A stretch of 64,000 nt of DNA from positions 3,162,001-3,226,000 of the forward strand of contig NZ_CP067394.1 of NCBI RefSeq assembly GCF_004210215.2, in the 5' to 3' direction. The DNA is from Cryobacterium sp. SO1. GTDB lineage: Bacteria > Actinomycetota > Actinomycetes > Actinomycetales > Microbacteriaceae. Numbering within the stretch: position 1 is the first letter of the stretch; every line of letters starts with the position of its first letter. Both the position numbers and the translations under genes were made by a program. Below, piece after piece: positions 49,413-58,022 of the stretch. The notes below the pieces were generated by a model. The model did no database searches and had not been told where the DNA came from. It saw only the letters and a list, made by a program, of their open reading frames with translations.

Positions 49413-49493
49413 CGGCACGTACTGTCAGCAACGTCGCTGGCAGGTAAGCCCGCCGGCTCGAATTCGCACCGACGGTGCCCACTTGGAGGTGCA

Positions 49494-50801
49494 GTGAGCA
49501 ATACACACGCTGTTCGTAGATTCGCACCAAGGAAGCTGGTGCTGTTACTCGGCCTGCTCCTTGCTGCCTTGACCTTGTCCACGCTCGGCGCCGGAGCGGC
49601 TCACGCGGACGAGATCAACACGGACCAATACGACTACGTCATCGCCGGCAACGTGCAATTCGACGGTGAACCCATCGAAGACGTGCTGATCTCCGTTGAA
49701 GGCTCCGGCTACGAGGCCGAGGTCGTCACCGACGCCGACGGCAAGTGGCGCATCGGAGTGCCGGAGAAGGCGACCTACACGGTCACCCTCGACGAGGACA
49801 CCCTGCCGAAGGGCGTGGTGGTCGCCAAGGGCGGCGCCGAGATCGAGGCCGAGTTCGGCCTTACCAAGGTCAAATCGGTCAACTTCTTCCTCGGCGAAGG
49901 AGAACGCACCACGGTCAGCTTCTTCGACCAGTTCGTGAACCGGTTCGTCAACGGTCTGAACTTCGGTCTGCTGCTGGCCCTGGCCGCTATCGGCTTGTCG
50001 CTGATCTTCGGCACCACCGGGCTGAGCAACTTCGCGCACGCGGAGATGATCACGTTCGGCGCGTTGGCCACCCTCACTCTCTCCGTGACCCTCGGGCTGC
50101 CGATCTGGCTGGCGATCATCATCGCGATCGCCCTGAGCGGGCTGCTCGGCTTCGGCCTCGACGCGGCGATCTGGAAACCGTTGCGGAAGAAGGGAGTCGG
50201 TTTGATCCCGCTGATGATCGTCAGCATCGGCCTGTCCCTGGCACTGCGGTACACCTTCCAGCTGTTCTACGGCGGCGGCACCAGCCAGCTGCCCGGATCC
50301 GGCATGACCGACCTCAAGTTCGGCCCGATCTCGCTTTCGCCGATCGACCTGGCCAGCATGGGCATCAGCGTCGTGGTGCTCCTCGCCGTGTCCTACTTCC
50401 TGCTGCGCACCCGCATCGGCAAGGCCACCAGGGCGGTCTCGGACAACCCCAGCCTCGCCTCCGCCAGCGGCATCGACGTGGATGGTGTCATCCGCATCGT
50501 CTGGATCGTCGGAGGGTCACTCGCCGGTCTCTCCGGTGTGCTCTGGGCGTACTTCCGTCCGGGGGTCAGCTGGGACATGGGCTTCCAGATCCTGCTGCTG
50601 GTCTTCGCGGCCACCACCCTCGGCGGCCTCGGCACCGCGTTCGGCGCCCTCGTGGGATCGATCATCGTGGGCCTGTTCGTCGAGCTGTCGACGCTGTGGA
50701 TTCCGTCCGACCTGAAGTATGTCGGTGCACTTGTCGTTTTGATCCTGGTGCTGCTGCTTCGGCCGCAAGGCATCCTGGGTCGCAAAGAGAGAATTGGCTA
50801 G
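49494..50801 (+). CDS. livH: Branched-chain amino acid ABC permease (LivH) with secreted N-terminal beta-domain
   Basis: This protein of 435 residues begins at a GTG (49494) behind GGAGG (49485-49489). Residues 13-37 form a signal-type helix ending in AHADE. Residues about 45-115 form a carboxypeptidase-regulatory or SpaA-like beta domain (IAGNVQFDGEPIEDVLISVE, then DADGKWRIGVP). After residue 145 comes a normal LivH permease: LLALAAIGLSLIFGTTGLSN, then the Ala-Glu coupling segment TRAVSDNPSLASASGIDVDG. The extra domain would face outward, next to the binding protein. Confidence 0.88.
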   Translation: MSNTHAVRRFAPRKLVLLLGLLLAALTLSTLGAGAAHADEINTDQYDYVIAGNVQFDGEPIEDVLISVEGSGYEAEVVTDADGKWRIGVPEKATYTVTLDEDTLPKGVVVAKGGAEIEAEFGLTKVKSVNFFLGEGERTTVSFFDQFVNRFVNGLNFGLLLALAAIGLSLIFGTTGLSNFAHAEMITFGALATLTLSVTLGLPIWLAIIIAIALSGLLGFGLDAAIWKPLRKKGVGLIPLMIVSIGLSLALRYTFQLFYGGGTSQLPGSGMTDLKFGPISLSPIDLASMGISVVVLLAVSYFLLRTRIGKATRAVSDNPSLASASGIDVDGVIRIVWIVGGSLAGLSGVLWAYFRPGVSWDMGFQILLLVFAATTLGGLGTAFGALVGSIIVGLFVELSTLWIPSDLKYVGALVVLILVLLLRPQGILGRKERIG

Positions 50802-50810
50802 GGGCTGACG

Positions 50811-51794
50811 ATGATCGACTGGGGAGCAATCTTTAGCAACGCGGCCGTCGAGCTGATCAGCCCGACCACCGCCGCCTACGCCCTCGCGGCGCTGGGCCTG
50901 GCGGTTCACTTCGGCTACACCGGCCTGCTCAACTTCGGCCAGGCCGGCTTCATGGCCCTCGGCGCCTACGGGTACGCCATCTCGACCCTGACCTTCGGGT
51001 TCCCGGTCTGGGCGGCGGTGCTCGTCGGGATCGGCGCATCCGTGATCTTCGCGTTGATTCTCGGTATCCCGACCCTTCGCTTGCGGGCGGACTACCTGGC
51101 GATCGTCACGATCGCCGCCGCCGAGATCGTGCGTCTGCTGTTCACGACAAACAGCTTCGAGCCGGTTACCGGGTCGGCCAACGGGCTCAGCGGGTACAAG
51201 GGCGGATTCGCCGCCCTCAACCCGATCCCCGACGGCACCTACGGGTTCGGTCCGTTCGAGTACAACGCCTACGACTGGTGGCTGCGGATCGTGGCCTGGA
51301 CGATCGTCATCCTGGCCTGCCTGTTCACCTGGCAGATCATGCGCAGCCCGTGGGGCCGTGTGATCAAGGGCATCCGTGAAGACGAGGACGCCGTGCGTGC
51401 CCTGGGCAAGAATGTCTACTTCTACAAGATGCAGTCGCTGATCCTCGGTGGCGTCTTCGGCACCATCGCCGGCATGATCTTCGTGCTGCCGCGTGCCGTG
51501 GTGCCGTCGAACTACCAGACCTCGCTCACGTTCTTCATCTACGCGATCCTGCTGCTCGGAGGCGCGGCGACGATCCTCGGTCCGGTCATCGGCTCGATGG
51601 TCTTCTGGGTGCTGCTGTCGTTCTTCTCCGGGTTCATCGCCCGGGCCGTGGAGGCCGGCTGGATTCCGTTCATGACGAGCATCCAGGCCGGACAGCTGCG
51701 CTTCATCCTGGTGGGCGTCGCCATCATGCTCATTGTGATCTACAGACCCCAGGGTATCTTCGGCAACAAGAAGGAGCTGGCTTTTGTCAAGTAA
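50811..51794 (+). CDS. livM: Branched-chain amino acid ABC permease (LivM)
   Basis: This 327-residue permease has about eight helices. LAVHFGYTGLLNFGQAGFMA is the family signature, and GRVIKGIREDEDAVRALGKN is the coupling loop to the ATPases. It starts 9 bp after livH and ends inside livG. It forms the membrane heterodimer with LivH. Confidence 0.93.
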   Translation: MIDWGAIFSNAAVELISPTTAAYALAALGLAVHFGYTGLLNFGQAGFMALGAYGYAISTLTFGFPVWAAVLVGIGASVIFALILGIPTLRLRADYLAIVTIAAAEIVRLLFTTNSFEPVTGSANGLSGYKGGFAALNPIPDGTYGFGPFEYNAYDWWLRIVAWTIVILACLFTWQIMRSPWGRVIKGIREDEDAVRALGKNVYFYKMQSLILGGVFGTIAGMIFVLPRAVVPSNYQTSLTFFIYAILLLGGAATILGPVIGSMVFWVLLSFFSGFIARAVEAGWIPFMTSIQAGQLRFILVGVAIMLIVIYRPQGIFGNKKELAFVK

Positions 51795-52707
51795 CAGCGT
51801 TCCCACGTCAAAGCCCGTCAAGACCGTTGACATGCACATCGGCGAGGCGGTGCCGGGTTGCCAGAAGAAGGACCCCATCCTCGTCGTCGACGGAGTCAGC
51901 CGCACCTTCGGTGGGCTCAGGGCGGTGGATGTCGAACACCTCGAGGTCCCCCGCGGCGCGATCACCGCGCTGATCGGTCCGAACGGGGCCGGCAAGACCA
52001 CCTTGTTCAACCTGCTCACCGGGTTCGACAAGCCGGACACCGGCTCGTGGACCTTCGAGGGCACCCCGATCGGCGGCATGGCCGCATTCAAGGTCGCCCG
52101 CATGGGTCAGGTGCGCACCTTCCAGCTGACCAAGGCCCTCGGCCTGCTCACGGTGATGGACAACATGCTGCTGGGCGCGAAGGCGCAGGTCGGCGAGAAC
52201 CTGTTCCGCGCCGTGCTGCCGTTCCTCTGGCGTCAGCAGGAGCTCGACAACAAGGCCAAGGCCCTGGACCTGCTCACCCGGTTCAAGCTGGACACCAAGA
52301 AGGACGACTACGCGGCCAGCCTCTCCGGCGGGCAGCGGAAGCTCCTGGAGATGGCGCGGGCGCTGATGAGCGACCCCACCCTGGTGATGCTCGACGAGCC
52401 CATGGCCGGCGTCAACCCGGCACTGACCCAGTCGCTGCTCGACCACATCCTCAACCTCAAGTCCCAGGGCATGAGCGTGCTGTTCGTCGAGCACGACATG
52501 CACATGGTGCGTCACATCGCCGACTGGGTGATCGTGATGGCCGAGGGCAAGGTGGTCGCCGAGGGCGACCCGCACGAGGTGATGCGCAACCAGGCCGTGA
52601 TCGACGCGTACCTGGGTCAGCACCACGACGAGGATCTCGGCGAGGACCCTGAGGCCGAAAAGGAACATGTCGGAGCCATTAAGGAGCTGCTCGATGACGA
52701 ATTCTAG
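51784..52707 (+). CDS. livG: Branched-chain amino acid ABC ATP-binding protein (LivG)
   Basis: This 307-residue ATPase has Walker A GPNGAGKTT, signature LSGGQRK, Walker B TLVMLDEPMAG and the H-loop FVEHDMHM. An N-terminal extension of about 30 residues and a C-terminal acidic tail of about 30 residues are present. The most likely start is TTG 51784, with AAGGAG upstream, overlapping livM by 11 bp; ATG 51832 is an alternative. Confidence 0.92.
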   Translation: MSSNSVPTSKPVKTVDMHIGEAVPGCQKKDPILVVDGVSRTFGGLRAVDVEHLEVPRGAITALIGPNGAGKTTLFNLLTGFDKPDTGSWTFEGTPIGGMAAFKVARMGQVRTFQLTKALGLLTVMDNMLLGAKAQVGENLFRAVLPFLWRQQELDNKAKALDLLTRFKLDTKKDDYAASLSGGQRKLLEMARALMSDPTLVMLDEPMAGVNPALTQSLLDHILNLKSQGMSVLFVEHDMHMVRHIADWVIVMAEGKVVAEGDPHEVMRNQAVIDAYLGQHHDEDLGEDPEAEKEHVGAIKELLDDEF

Positions 52708-53464
52708 CCCGCTGGTCGACGCCACGCCTCCCCCGGTGCGAACGGCCGTTGTCGAGGTCAAGAACGTGACCGCCGGCTACGTGCCCGGCGTCAACATCCT
52801 GAACGAATGCTCGCTCACCGCCTATGACGGCGAACTGATCGGCATCATCGGCCCGAACGGCGCCGGCAAGTCCACCCTGCTCAAGTCGATCTTCGGCCTG
52901 GTCAAGGTGCGCGAGGGCGAGATCCGGCTGCGCGGTGACAACATCACCAACCTCAAGGCCAACAAACTGGTCTCCAAAGGTGTGGGGTTCGTGCCGCAGA
53001 CGAACAACGTCTTCCCCACGCTCACGATCCAGGAGAACCTGGAGATGGGCATGTACCAGAAGCCCAAGGGCCTGGCCGAACGGCTGGAGTTCGTCACCGA
53101 GATCTTCCCCGAGCTGCGCAAGCGGCTCGGCCAGCGGGCCGGTTCGCTCTCCGGTGGTGAACGCCAAATGGTGGCCATGTCCCGGGCCCTGATGATGGGC
53201 CCGCACGTGCTGCTGCTCGACGAGCCGAGCGCCGGGCTCTCCCCCGTTCGTCAGGATGAGGCGTTTCTGCGGGTGAAGGAGATCAACAAGGCCGGTGTGA
53301 CCACCATCATGGTGGAGCAGAACGCCCGCCGCTGCCTGCAGATCTGCGACCGCGGCTACGTGCTCGACCAGGGCCGGGATGCCTACACCGGCACCGGCCG
53401 TGAGCTGCTGAACGACCCCAAGGTGATCGGCCTGTATCTGGGCACCCTGGGCCAGGACGACTAG
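52694..53464 (+). CDS. livF: Branched-chain amino acid ABC ATP-binding protein (LivF)
   Basis: This 256-residue second ATPase has Walker A GPNGAGKST, signature LSGGERQ, Walker B VLLLDEPSAGL and VEQNARRCLQ. The ATG 52694 lies inside the end of livG (14-bp overlap) with AAGGAG at 52681-52686. It is the last gene of the livHMGF operon, which ends in the terminator at 53701 shared with livK on the other strand. Confidence 0.93.
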   Translation: MTNSSPLVDATPPPVRTAVVEVKNVTAGYVPGVNILNECSLTAYDGELIGIIGPNGAGKSTLLKSIFGLVKVREGEIRLRGDNITNLKANKLVSKGVGFVPQTNNVFPTLTIQENLEMGMYQKPKGLAERLEFVTEIFPELRKRLGQRAGSLSGGERQMVAMSRALMMGPHVLLLDEPSAGLSPVRQDEAFLRVKEINKAGVTTIMVEQNARRCLQICDRGYVLDQGRDAYTGTGRELLNDPKVIGLYLGTLGQDD

Positions 53465-53512
53465 CCGCGCTCTACGCATCCGCAGTACCCGCGCCACCGA
53501 CTTGCCCCGTCG

Positions 53513-53550
53513 CGGACGAGTTGCCCCGGTCTACCGGAGTAACTGGTCCG
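53513..53550. repeat. CGGACGAGTTGCCCC hairpin repeat (family shared with 32697)
   Basis: CGGAC/GTCCG, AGTT/AACT and CCGGT/ACCGG stack into one imperfect stem. The first 15 bases match 32693-32707 exactly. It lies in the 321-bp gap after livF, which otherwise contains only the terminator at 53701. Confidence 0.7.
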
Positions 53551-53700
53551 CAATGGGGCATTTCGCGTTCGGCGGCGGCGCCAGGAGCCCCGCTGACGCC
53601 CGTTGGGCCCCGGGAACGAGCACCGCGCACCTGTCGCCAACTCCGGCGTCCCAGCGACCCCTGAGCACCGCTGGTTGTACCACGGGCGCACCGGGCACAC

Positions 53701-53732
53701 AGAAGGGCCCCGGCCGAAGCCGGGGCCCTTCT
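53701..53732. terminator. Bidirectional terminator between livF and livK
   Basis: A perfect 14-bp stem AGAAGGGCCCCGGC/GCCGGGGCCCTTCT is closed by a CGAA tetraloop. It lies between two convergent genes, 236 bp after livF and 54 bp after livK. Confidence 0.9.
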
Positions 53733-53785
53733 GGTGCGTGTCGCGGTACCTGTGCTGCGCCTGCACCGCGGGTCAGCGCTTGGGA

Positions 53786-55084
53786 CTAGTTGGTGCGGGT
53801 GTACTTGTTGTCTGCACCGAACTCGTAGATGCCGATGGTTGCGTCAGTCGGGTCGCCGTTCTCATCGAACGTGATCGGGCCGGAGTAACCGTCGTAGTCG
53901 ATCTGCTCACCCTCGGCGAGGAGCGCGGCGCCCGACGCGAAGTCGGTGACCTTGGTGCCCTCACCGGAGCCGCCGGATACCTGCTGGAGGTACTTGGCGA
54001 TCGACTCACCCGCAATGTCGTTGGCTGCGAATGCGGCCAGGGCGATCAGGATGACGGCGTCGTAGGACTCAGCCGCGTAGCTGAAGTCGGTCAGGGCCGG
54101 GTCGACCTCGAGCAGACGGTCGGTGAAGTCACCCAGGGTTGCGGTGTCCAGGCCGGGCAGCGTGCCCTGCGAGCCCTCGACGAGGCCGGGCGCGAAGTCC
54201 TTGCTGTAGTCGGCCAGGTTGCCGTCGACGAAGTAGAGCTTGTCGCCGGGAAAGCCGCTGGCTACGAGGTCCGGGGTGATGACCTTGGCCTGGTCGAACG
54301 TGATCAGGGCGATCGCGTCGGGGTTGGCCGCGGTGACTTCGGCGATCTGAGCCGAGAAGTTGGCATCGCCCTCGTTGAAGCTCGCGCTGGCGACGACTTC
54401 TCCACCGGCAGACTCGAAGGCCGTGGTGGTGTACTCGGCCAGGCCGGTTCCGTAGGCGTCGTTGAGCACGATCAGGCCCAGGGTGCTGTTGCCGTCTTCG
54501 GCGATCAGGTTGCCCAGGACTTCGCCCTGCAGGATGTCGGACGGCGCGGTACGCCAGTACAGGCCCTTGTCGTCGTAGTCCGTGAAGTCGGCCGAGGTGT
54601 TGGCCGGCGAGAACTGCACGACGCCCGCGCCAGTGATCGCGTCGATGACGGTCTTGGAGACACCCGAGGATGCCGCGCCGACGATCGCTGACACGTCCTG
54701 CGACAGCAGGTCGGTCACCGAGACGGTGGCGGTGTCGGTCGTGGTGTCGCCAGAGTCACGGAGGATGGCTTCGATGTCGATCCCCAGACCGGCAGCTTTG
54801 ATCTCCTCGATGGCGAGCTGAACTCCGGCTTCTTCGGGCGGGCCGAGGAAGGCCAGTCCACCACTCTGCGGGAGGATCGTTCCGACCTTGAGGCTCAGAT
54901 CGCGGTCGCCGGCGACGATTTCATTGACGTCGCTGCTTGACGCTGCGGGCTCGTCCGATGCGGCCGGCGTTGACTCTGCCGTGCTGCATCCGGTGAGCAG
55001 AAGTGCACTGACGCCGAAGATGGCGACGCCGGTGACTGCGGCCCGGACCGAGCGGGAGGCCGAGGCCTTCGCGAATACGCTCAT
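53786..55084 (-). CDS. livK: Branched-chain amino acid ABC substrate-binding lipoprotein (LivK)
   Basis: This 432-residue lipoprotein has a signal peptide with lipobox LLLTGC (Cys near 33), then a Ser/Ala/Pro linker (about 34-55) and a periplasmic-binding-type-1 domain. VGTILPQSGGLAFLGPPEEA starts the domain, and AASSGVSKTVIDAI and YDAVILIALAAFAAND are typical of Leu/Ile/Val-binding proteins. The ligand is probably an amino acid or amide. It is transcribed opposite to livHMGF. Its upstream 167 bp are AT-rich with two palindromes. Confidence 0.93.
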   Translation of the reverse strand: MSVFAKASASRSVRAAVTGVAIFGVSALLLTGCSTAESTPAASDEPAASSSDVNEIVAGDRDLSLKVGTILPQSGGLAFLGPPEEAGVQLAIEEIKAAGLGIDIEAILRDSGDTTTDTATVSVTDLLSQDVSAIVGAASSGVSKTVIDAITGAGVVQFSPANTSADFTDYDDKGLYWRTAPSDILQGEVLGNLIAEDGNSTLGLIVLNDAYGTGLAEYTTTAFESAGGEVVASASFNEGDANFSAQIAEVTAANPDAIALITFDQAKVITPDLVASGFPGDKLYFVDGNLADYSKDFAPGLVEGSQGTLPGLDTATLGDFTDRLLEVDPALTDFSYAAESYDAVILIALAAFAANDIAGESIAKYLQQVSGGSGEGTKVTDFASGAALLAEGEQIDYDGYSGPITFDENGDPTDATIGIYEFGADNKYTRTN

Positions 55085-55150
55085 GTTGCTCCTAGGGTAA
55101 GGGGAATCGAAAGAGAGCTGGCAAACGATCGTTGCCGTGCTGTAAAACTA

Positions 55151-55203
55151 TTCATGTCAACGACATGAAACAAGACGGTCGTGTTACAGCCGTGTAACGC
55201 GAC
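55151..55203 (-). promoter_or_regulatory. Two palindromic operator candidates upstream of livK
   Basis: TTCATGTC-AAC-GACATGAA (55151-55169) has perfect 8-bp arms, and GTTACA-GCCG-TGTAAC (55183-55198) has 6-bp arms with outer GTCG/CGAC. On the minus strand TTGTTT and TAGTTT at a 17-base spacing overlap the first palindrome, so a repressor bound there would cover the promoter. Confidence 0.5.
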
Positions 55204-55251
55204 CAAATCGTTACGAACGCGCCGCTGATCAGGATGCTTGGGGTGAAACCC

Positions 55252-56196
55252 CTAAAACGGGTCGATTGCCGGCCGCCGCTGGGCCCGGCCGGCGACGACC
55301 ATATCGACCGTCAGAACGATCAGCGCCAGCCAGACCAGGCCGAATCCGAGCCAGCGTTCCGGCGGCATCGGCTCGTGCAGGATGACCACGCCGGCCAGGA
55401 ATTGCAGCACCGGGGCAAGGTACTGCACCAGCCCGAGGGTGGTCAACGGCAACCGCCGTGACGCGGCGGCGAAGAACAGCAGCGGAATCGCGGTGAGAAC
55501 CCCGGAGCCGATCAGCGCGATCGTGTGCACCGGGGAGACGGTGCCGAAGGTCAGCCCGGAGATCAGCGACACCACCACCAGCTGGATGATCGCGATCGGC
55601 GTGAGCCACATCGTCTCCAGGGTCAGCCCGGTGAGGGCGTCCAGGTGCCCGCCGACCCGTTTCTTGATCAGGCCGTAAAGTCCGAAGGAAAACGCCAGGA
55701 TCAGGGAGATCCACGGCACGGTGCCGTAGCCGACGCTGAGCACGATCACGGCGATGAAGCTGATCAGCACCGCCACCCACTGCGCGGTGCGCAGCCGTTC
55801 GTGCAGCACGAACACGGCGAGCAGCACCGTGATGATCGGATTGATGAAGTACCCCAGCGCGGTTTCGACGACGTGGCCGCTCAGGGTGCCGAGGATGAAG
55901 GTTTGCCAGTTGATGTAGATGAGAACACCGGCCAACCCCATCGTCCACACGATGCGGGGCGAGCGCAGCGCTGCCGCCAGAGGCTGCCAGGCCCGGGTGG
56001 AGGCGATCAGGACCCCGCAGAAGACCAGGGAGAAGAGCACCCGCCAGGCGACGATCTCGAATGCGCCGGTGGGGGCCAGGAAGAGGAAGTAGAGCGGGAG
56101 GATGCCCCACATGCCGTAGGCGGACAAGGCGAAGATCAGTCCGGTGTTCGCGGCGCTGCGCGGCGCGCGCCTCCGGCCGCCATCACCGTCGGTCAT
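55252..56196 (-). CDS. rarD: EamA family transporter RarD
   Basis: This 314-residue drug/metabolite transporter has ten predicted helices. MWGILPLYFLFLAPTGAFEI and ALGYFINPIITVLLAVFVLH are the RarD signatures (RarD was named for chloramphenicol sensitivity). SFGLYGLIKKRVG, LTLETMWLTPIAIIQLVVVS and YLAPVLQFLAGVVILHEPMP follow. The start is ATG 56196. Substrate unknown; it lies downstream of the groES terminator. Confidence 0.93.
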   Translation of the reverse strand: MTDGDGGRRRAPRSAANTGLIFALSAYGMWGILPLYFLFLAPTGAFEIVAWRVLFSLVFCGVLIASTRAWQPLAAALRSPRIVWTMGLAGVLIYINWQTFILGTLSGHVVETALGYFINPIITVLLAVFVLHERLRTAQWVAVLISFIAVIVLSVGYGTVPWISLILAFSFGLYGLIKKRVGGHLDALTGLTLETMWLTPIAIIQLVVVSLISGLTFGTVSPVHTIALIGSGVLTAIPLLFFAAASRRLPLTTLGLVQYLAPVLQFLAGVVILHEPMPPERWLGFGLVWLALIVLTVDMVVAGRAQRRPAIDPF

Positions 56197-56323
56197 AACG
56201 AGCGCCGCCCCCGTCGTGACTCGCCCGATTCTGCTGGTGCCGGGGTGCTCGCCACTAGCGAAAACGGGCGAGCCAGTGGAGTGGTCGGACGTTGGTGCAC
56301 GGGTACCCCCTCTGGACGCGAAA

Positions 56324-56353
56324 AATCCCGGATGGCCGAGGCCATCCGGGATT
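56324..56353 (-). terminator. Intrinsic terminator after groES
   Basis: A 14-bp stem AATCCCGGATGGCC/GGCCATCCGGGATT with a two-base loop is followed on the minus strand by TTT (five Ts in total with the stem end), 18 bases past the groES stop. Confidence 0.88.
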
Positions 56354-56371
56354 CAACGATATGGGGTGTGA

Positions 56372-56668
56372 CTAGCGAACGACGACCGCGAGAACGTCGC
56401 GAGCCGACAGAACGAGGAGGTCCTCGCCACCGAACTTGACTTCGGTTCCACCGTACTTGGAGTAGATCACCTTGTCGCCGACGGCGACGTCGAGCGGGAT
56501 GCGGTTACCGTTGTCGTCAATGCGGCCGGGGCCGACGGCGACAACTTCGCCTTCCTGGGGCTTCTCTTTCGCGGTGTCCGGGATCACAAGTCCGGAAGCG
56601 GTGGTCTGTTCTGCATCCACCTGCTTGATGACGATGCGATCTTCGAGCGGCTTGATGGAGACCGACAC
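56372..56668 (-). CDS. groS: Co-chaperonin GroES
   Basis: This 98-residue 10-kDa lid of the GroEL chaperonin has [12 protein letters not shown] at the start, the mobile loop [20 protein letters not shown] and [19 protein letters not shown] 56668 follows GAGG. It is monocistronic, with a terminator 18 bases after the stop and no groEL next to it. Two CIRCE operators lie upstream, so HrcA-controlled heat-shock regulation is expected. Confidence 0.97.
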   Translation of the reverse strand: MSVSIKPLEDRIVIKQVDAEQTTASGLVIPDTAKEKPQEGEVVAVGPGRIDDNGNRIPLDVAVGDKVIYSKYGGTEVKFGGEDLLVLSARDVLAVVVR

Positions 56669-56697
56669 GGTTGACCTCTTTCTTAGCTAAGACGTAG

Positions 56698-56724
56698 TTA
56701 GCAGACTCAGAGCGAGAGTGCTAA
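56698..56724 (-). promoter_or_regulatory. CIRCE operator 1 (imperfect) upstream of groES
   Basis: TTAGCAGAC-N9-GAGTGCTAA (read on the plus strand) matches the CIRCE consensus TTAGCACTC-N9-GAGTGCTAA except at two or three bases of one arm. It lies 30 bp before the start codon and is an HrcA site by consensus. Confidence 0.8.
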
Positions 56725-56742
56725 GTCGAGTTTAGGGCGCAA

Positions 56743-56769
56743 CTGGCACTCACGCAACGTGAGTGCCAG
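56743..56769 (-). promoter_or_regulatory. CIRCE operator 2 (perfect 9-bp arms) upstream of groES
   Basis: CTGGCACTC-ACGCAACGT-GAGTGCCAG has perfect 9-bp arms and nine-base spacing. It is 75 bp before the start, 18 bp away from operator 1. The pair suggests HrcA repression of groES from two sites; it also lies 43 bp upstream of the divergent methyltransferase start. Confidence 0.88.
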
Positions 56770-56812
56770 AGCGCCCGGGGTCCGTCCGGGTTTCGGTTGG
56801 TAAGTTTGCGGG

Positions 56813-58000
56813 ATGGATCGTGCCGAGCTCGTCGAGCTGCTCTCACCCGAAGGCCTGCGCCTGTTGGACTCCCTGCCCGCCTACGAACCCGGCGCCGATG
56901 TGGTGCGCACGGTCAGCGCCCTGCGCCGCGCCGGGCACTCCCCCGCCCTGGTCAACGCGGTGCTCTACCAGTCCCGGTTGCGGGCGAAGGCAGAGGGCAA
57001 GTTCGGTGATTTCGCCAGCCGGATGCTGTTCACCGAGGCCGGCCTGGAGCAGGCCACCCGGTTGCGGGTGGCCGCCCTGCACGCCGGCCGGTTCGTCGAG
57101 GCCGGCCTCAAGCGCGTCGCGGATGTGGGCTGCGGCATCGGCGGCGACGCCATGGCCATGGCCGCAATGGAGCTGACCGTGACCGCGATCGACGTGGACG
57201 AGGTCACCGCCACCGTCGCCAGCTTCAATCTGGCCCCGTTCCCCACGTCCTCGGTGCGTTGCGCCGACGCCGCCGACATCGACCCGACCGAATTCGACGC
57301 GCTCTGGTTCGACCCGGCCCGGCGCACCGCCGGGCACGGCAACACCAGCCGGCTGACCCGCTCAGAGGACTACTCCCCCAACCTCGACGAGGTGTACGCC
57401 CTGGCCGAACGGATGCCGGTCGGCGTCAAGCTCGGCCCCGGCCACGACCGCGACCAGATACCCGAGACCGCCGAGGCCCAGTGGGTGTCGGTGGACGGCA
57501 AGCTGGTGGAGATGGGGCTGTGGTTCGGCGCTCTGGCTCGGCCGGGCATCCGCCGGGCGGCGCTGCTGCTGGGCAAGGACGGCGTCGCGGAGCTGACCGC
57601 CCCGGCCGACAGCGAGGACGTGGGCGTGGGCGAGCTCGGCGTATACGTCTACGAACCGGACGGCGCCGTCATCCGCGCCCGCCTGATCGGCGACCTGGCC
57701 CGGTCGATGGGCGCGTCGATGCTCAGCGAAGGCCTGGCCTACCTGACCGCCCCGACGCTCACCCGCACCCCGTTCGCCACCGCATTCAGGGTGCTGGAGG
57801 TGCTGCCCACCGACGAGAAGAAGCTGCGGCTGGCGCTGGCCGAGCGGAAGATCGGCACGCTGGAGATCAAGAAGCGCGGCGTGGATGTGGACCCGGCGAC
57901 CCTGCGCACCCGGTTGAAGCTCAAGGGTGCGAACTCGGGCACCCTGGTGCTCACGCGTGCGGCCGGGCACAAGGTGGCCCTGCTGGTCGAACGGGTCTGA
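56813..58000 (+). CDS. SAM-dependent methyltransferase with THUMP-like domain
   Basis: This 395-residue class I methyltransferase has VADVGCGIGGDAMAMAAMEL as motif I (about 103-122) and AIDVDEVTATVASFNL as post-I. DALWFDPARRT (about 164-174) is the motif IV-like Asp-Pro site. The C-terminal 70 residues form the THUMP-like domain (GTLEIKKRGVDVDPATLRTR). Family members are uncharacterised putative RNA methyltransferases. Start ATG 56813, divergent from groES. Confidence 0.85.
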   Translation: MDRAELVELLSPEGLRLLDSLPAYEPGADVVRTVSALRRAGHSPALVNAVLYQSRLRAKAEGKFGDFASRMLFTEAGLEQATRLRVAALHAGRFVEAGLKRVADVGCGIGGDAMAMAAMELTVTAIDVDEVTATVASFNLAPFPTSSVRCADAADIDPTEFDALWFDPARRTAGHGNTSRLTRSEDYSPNLDEVYALAERMPVGVKLGPGHDRDQIPETAEAQWVSVDGKLVEMGLWFGALARPGIRRAALLLGKDGVAELTAPADSEDVGVGELGVYVYEPDGAVIRARLIGDLARSMGASMLSEGLAYLTAPTLTRTPFATAFRVLEVLPTDEKKLRLALAERKIGTLEIKKRGVDVDPATLRTRLKLKGANSGTLVLTRAAGHKVALLVERV

Positions 58001-58022
58001 GCCGGCGCCCGTCTGGGGCGCG

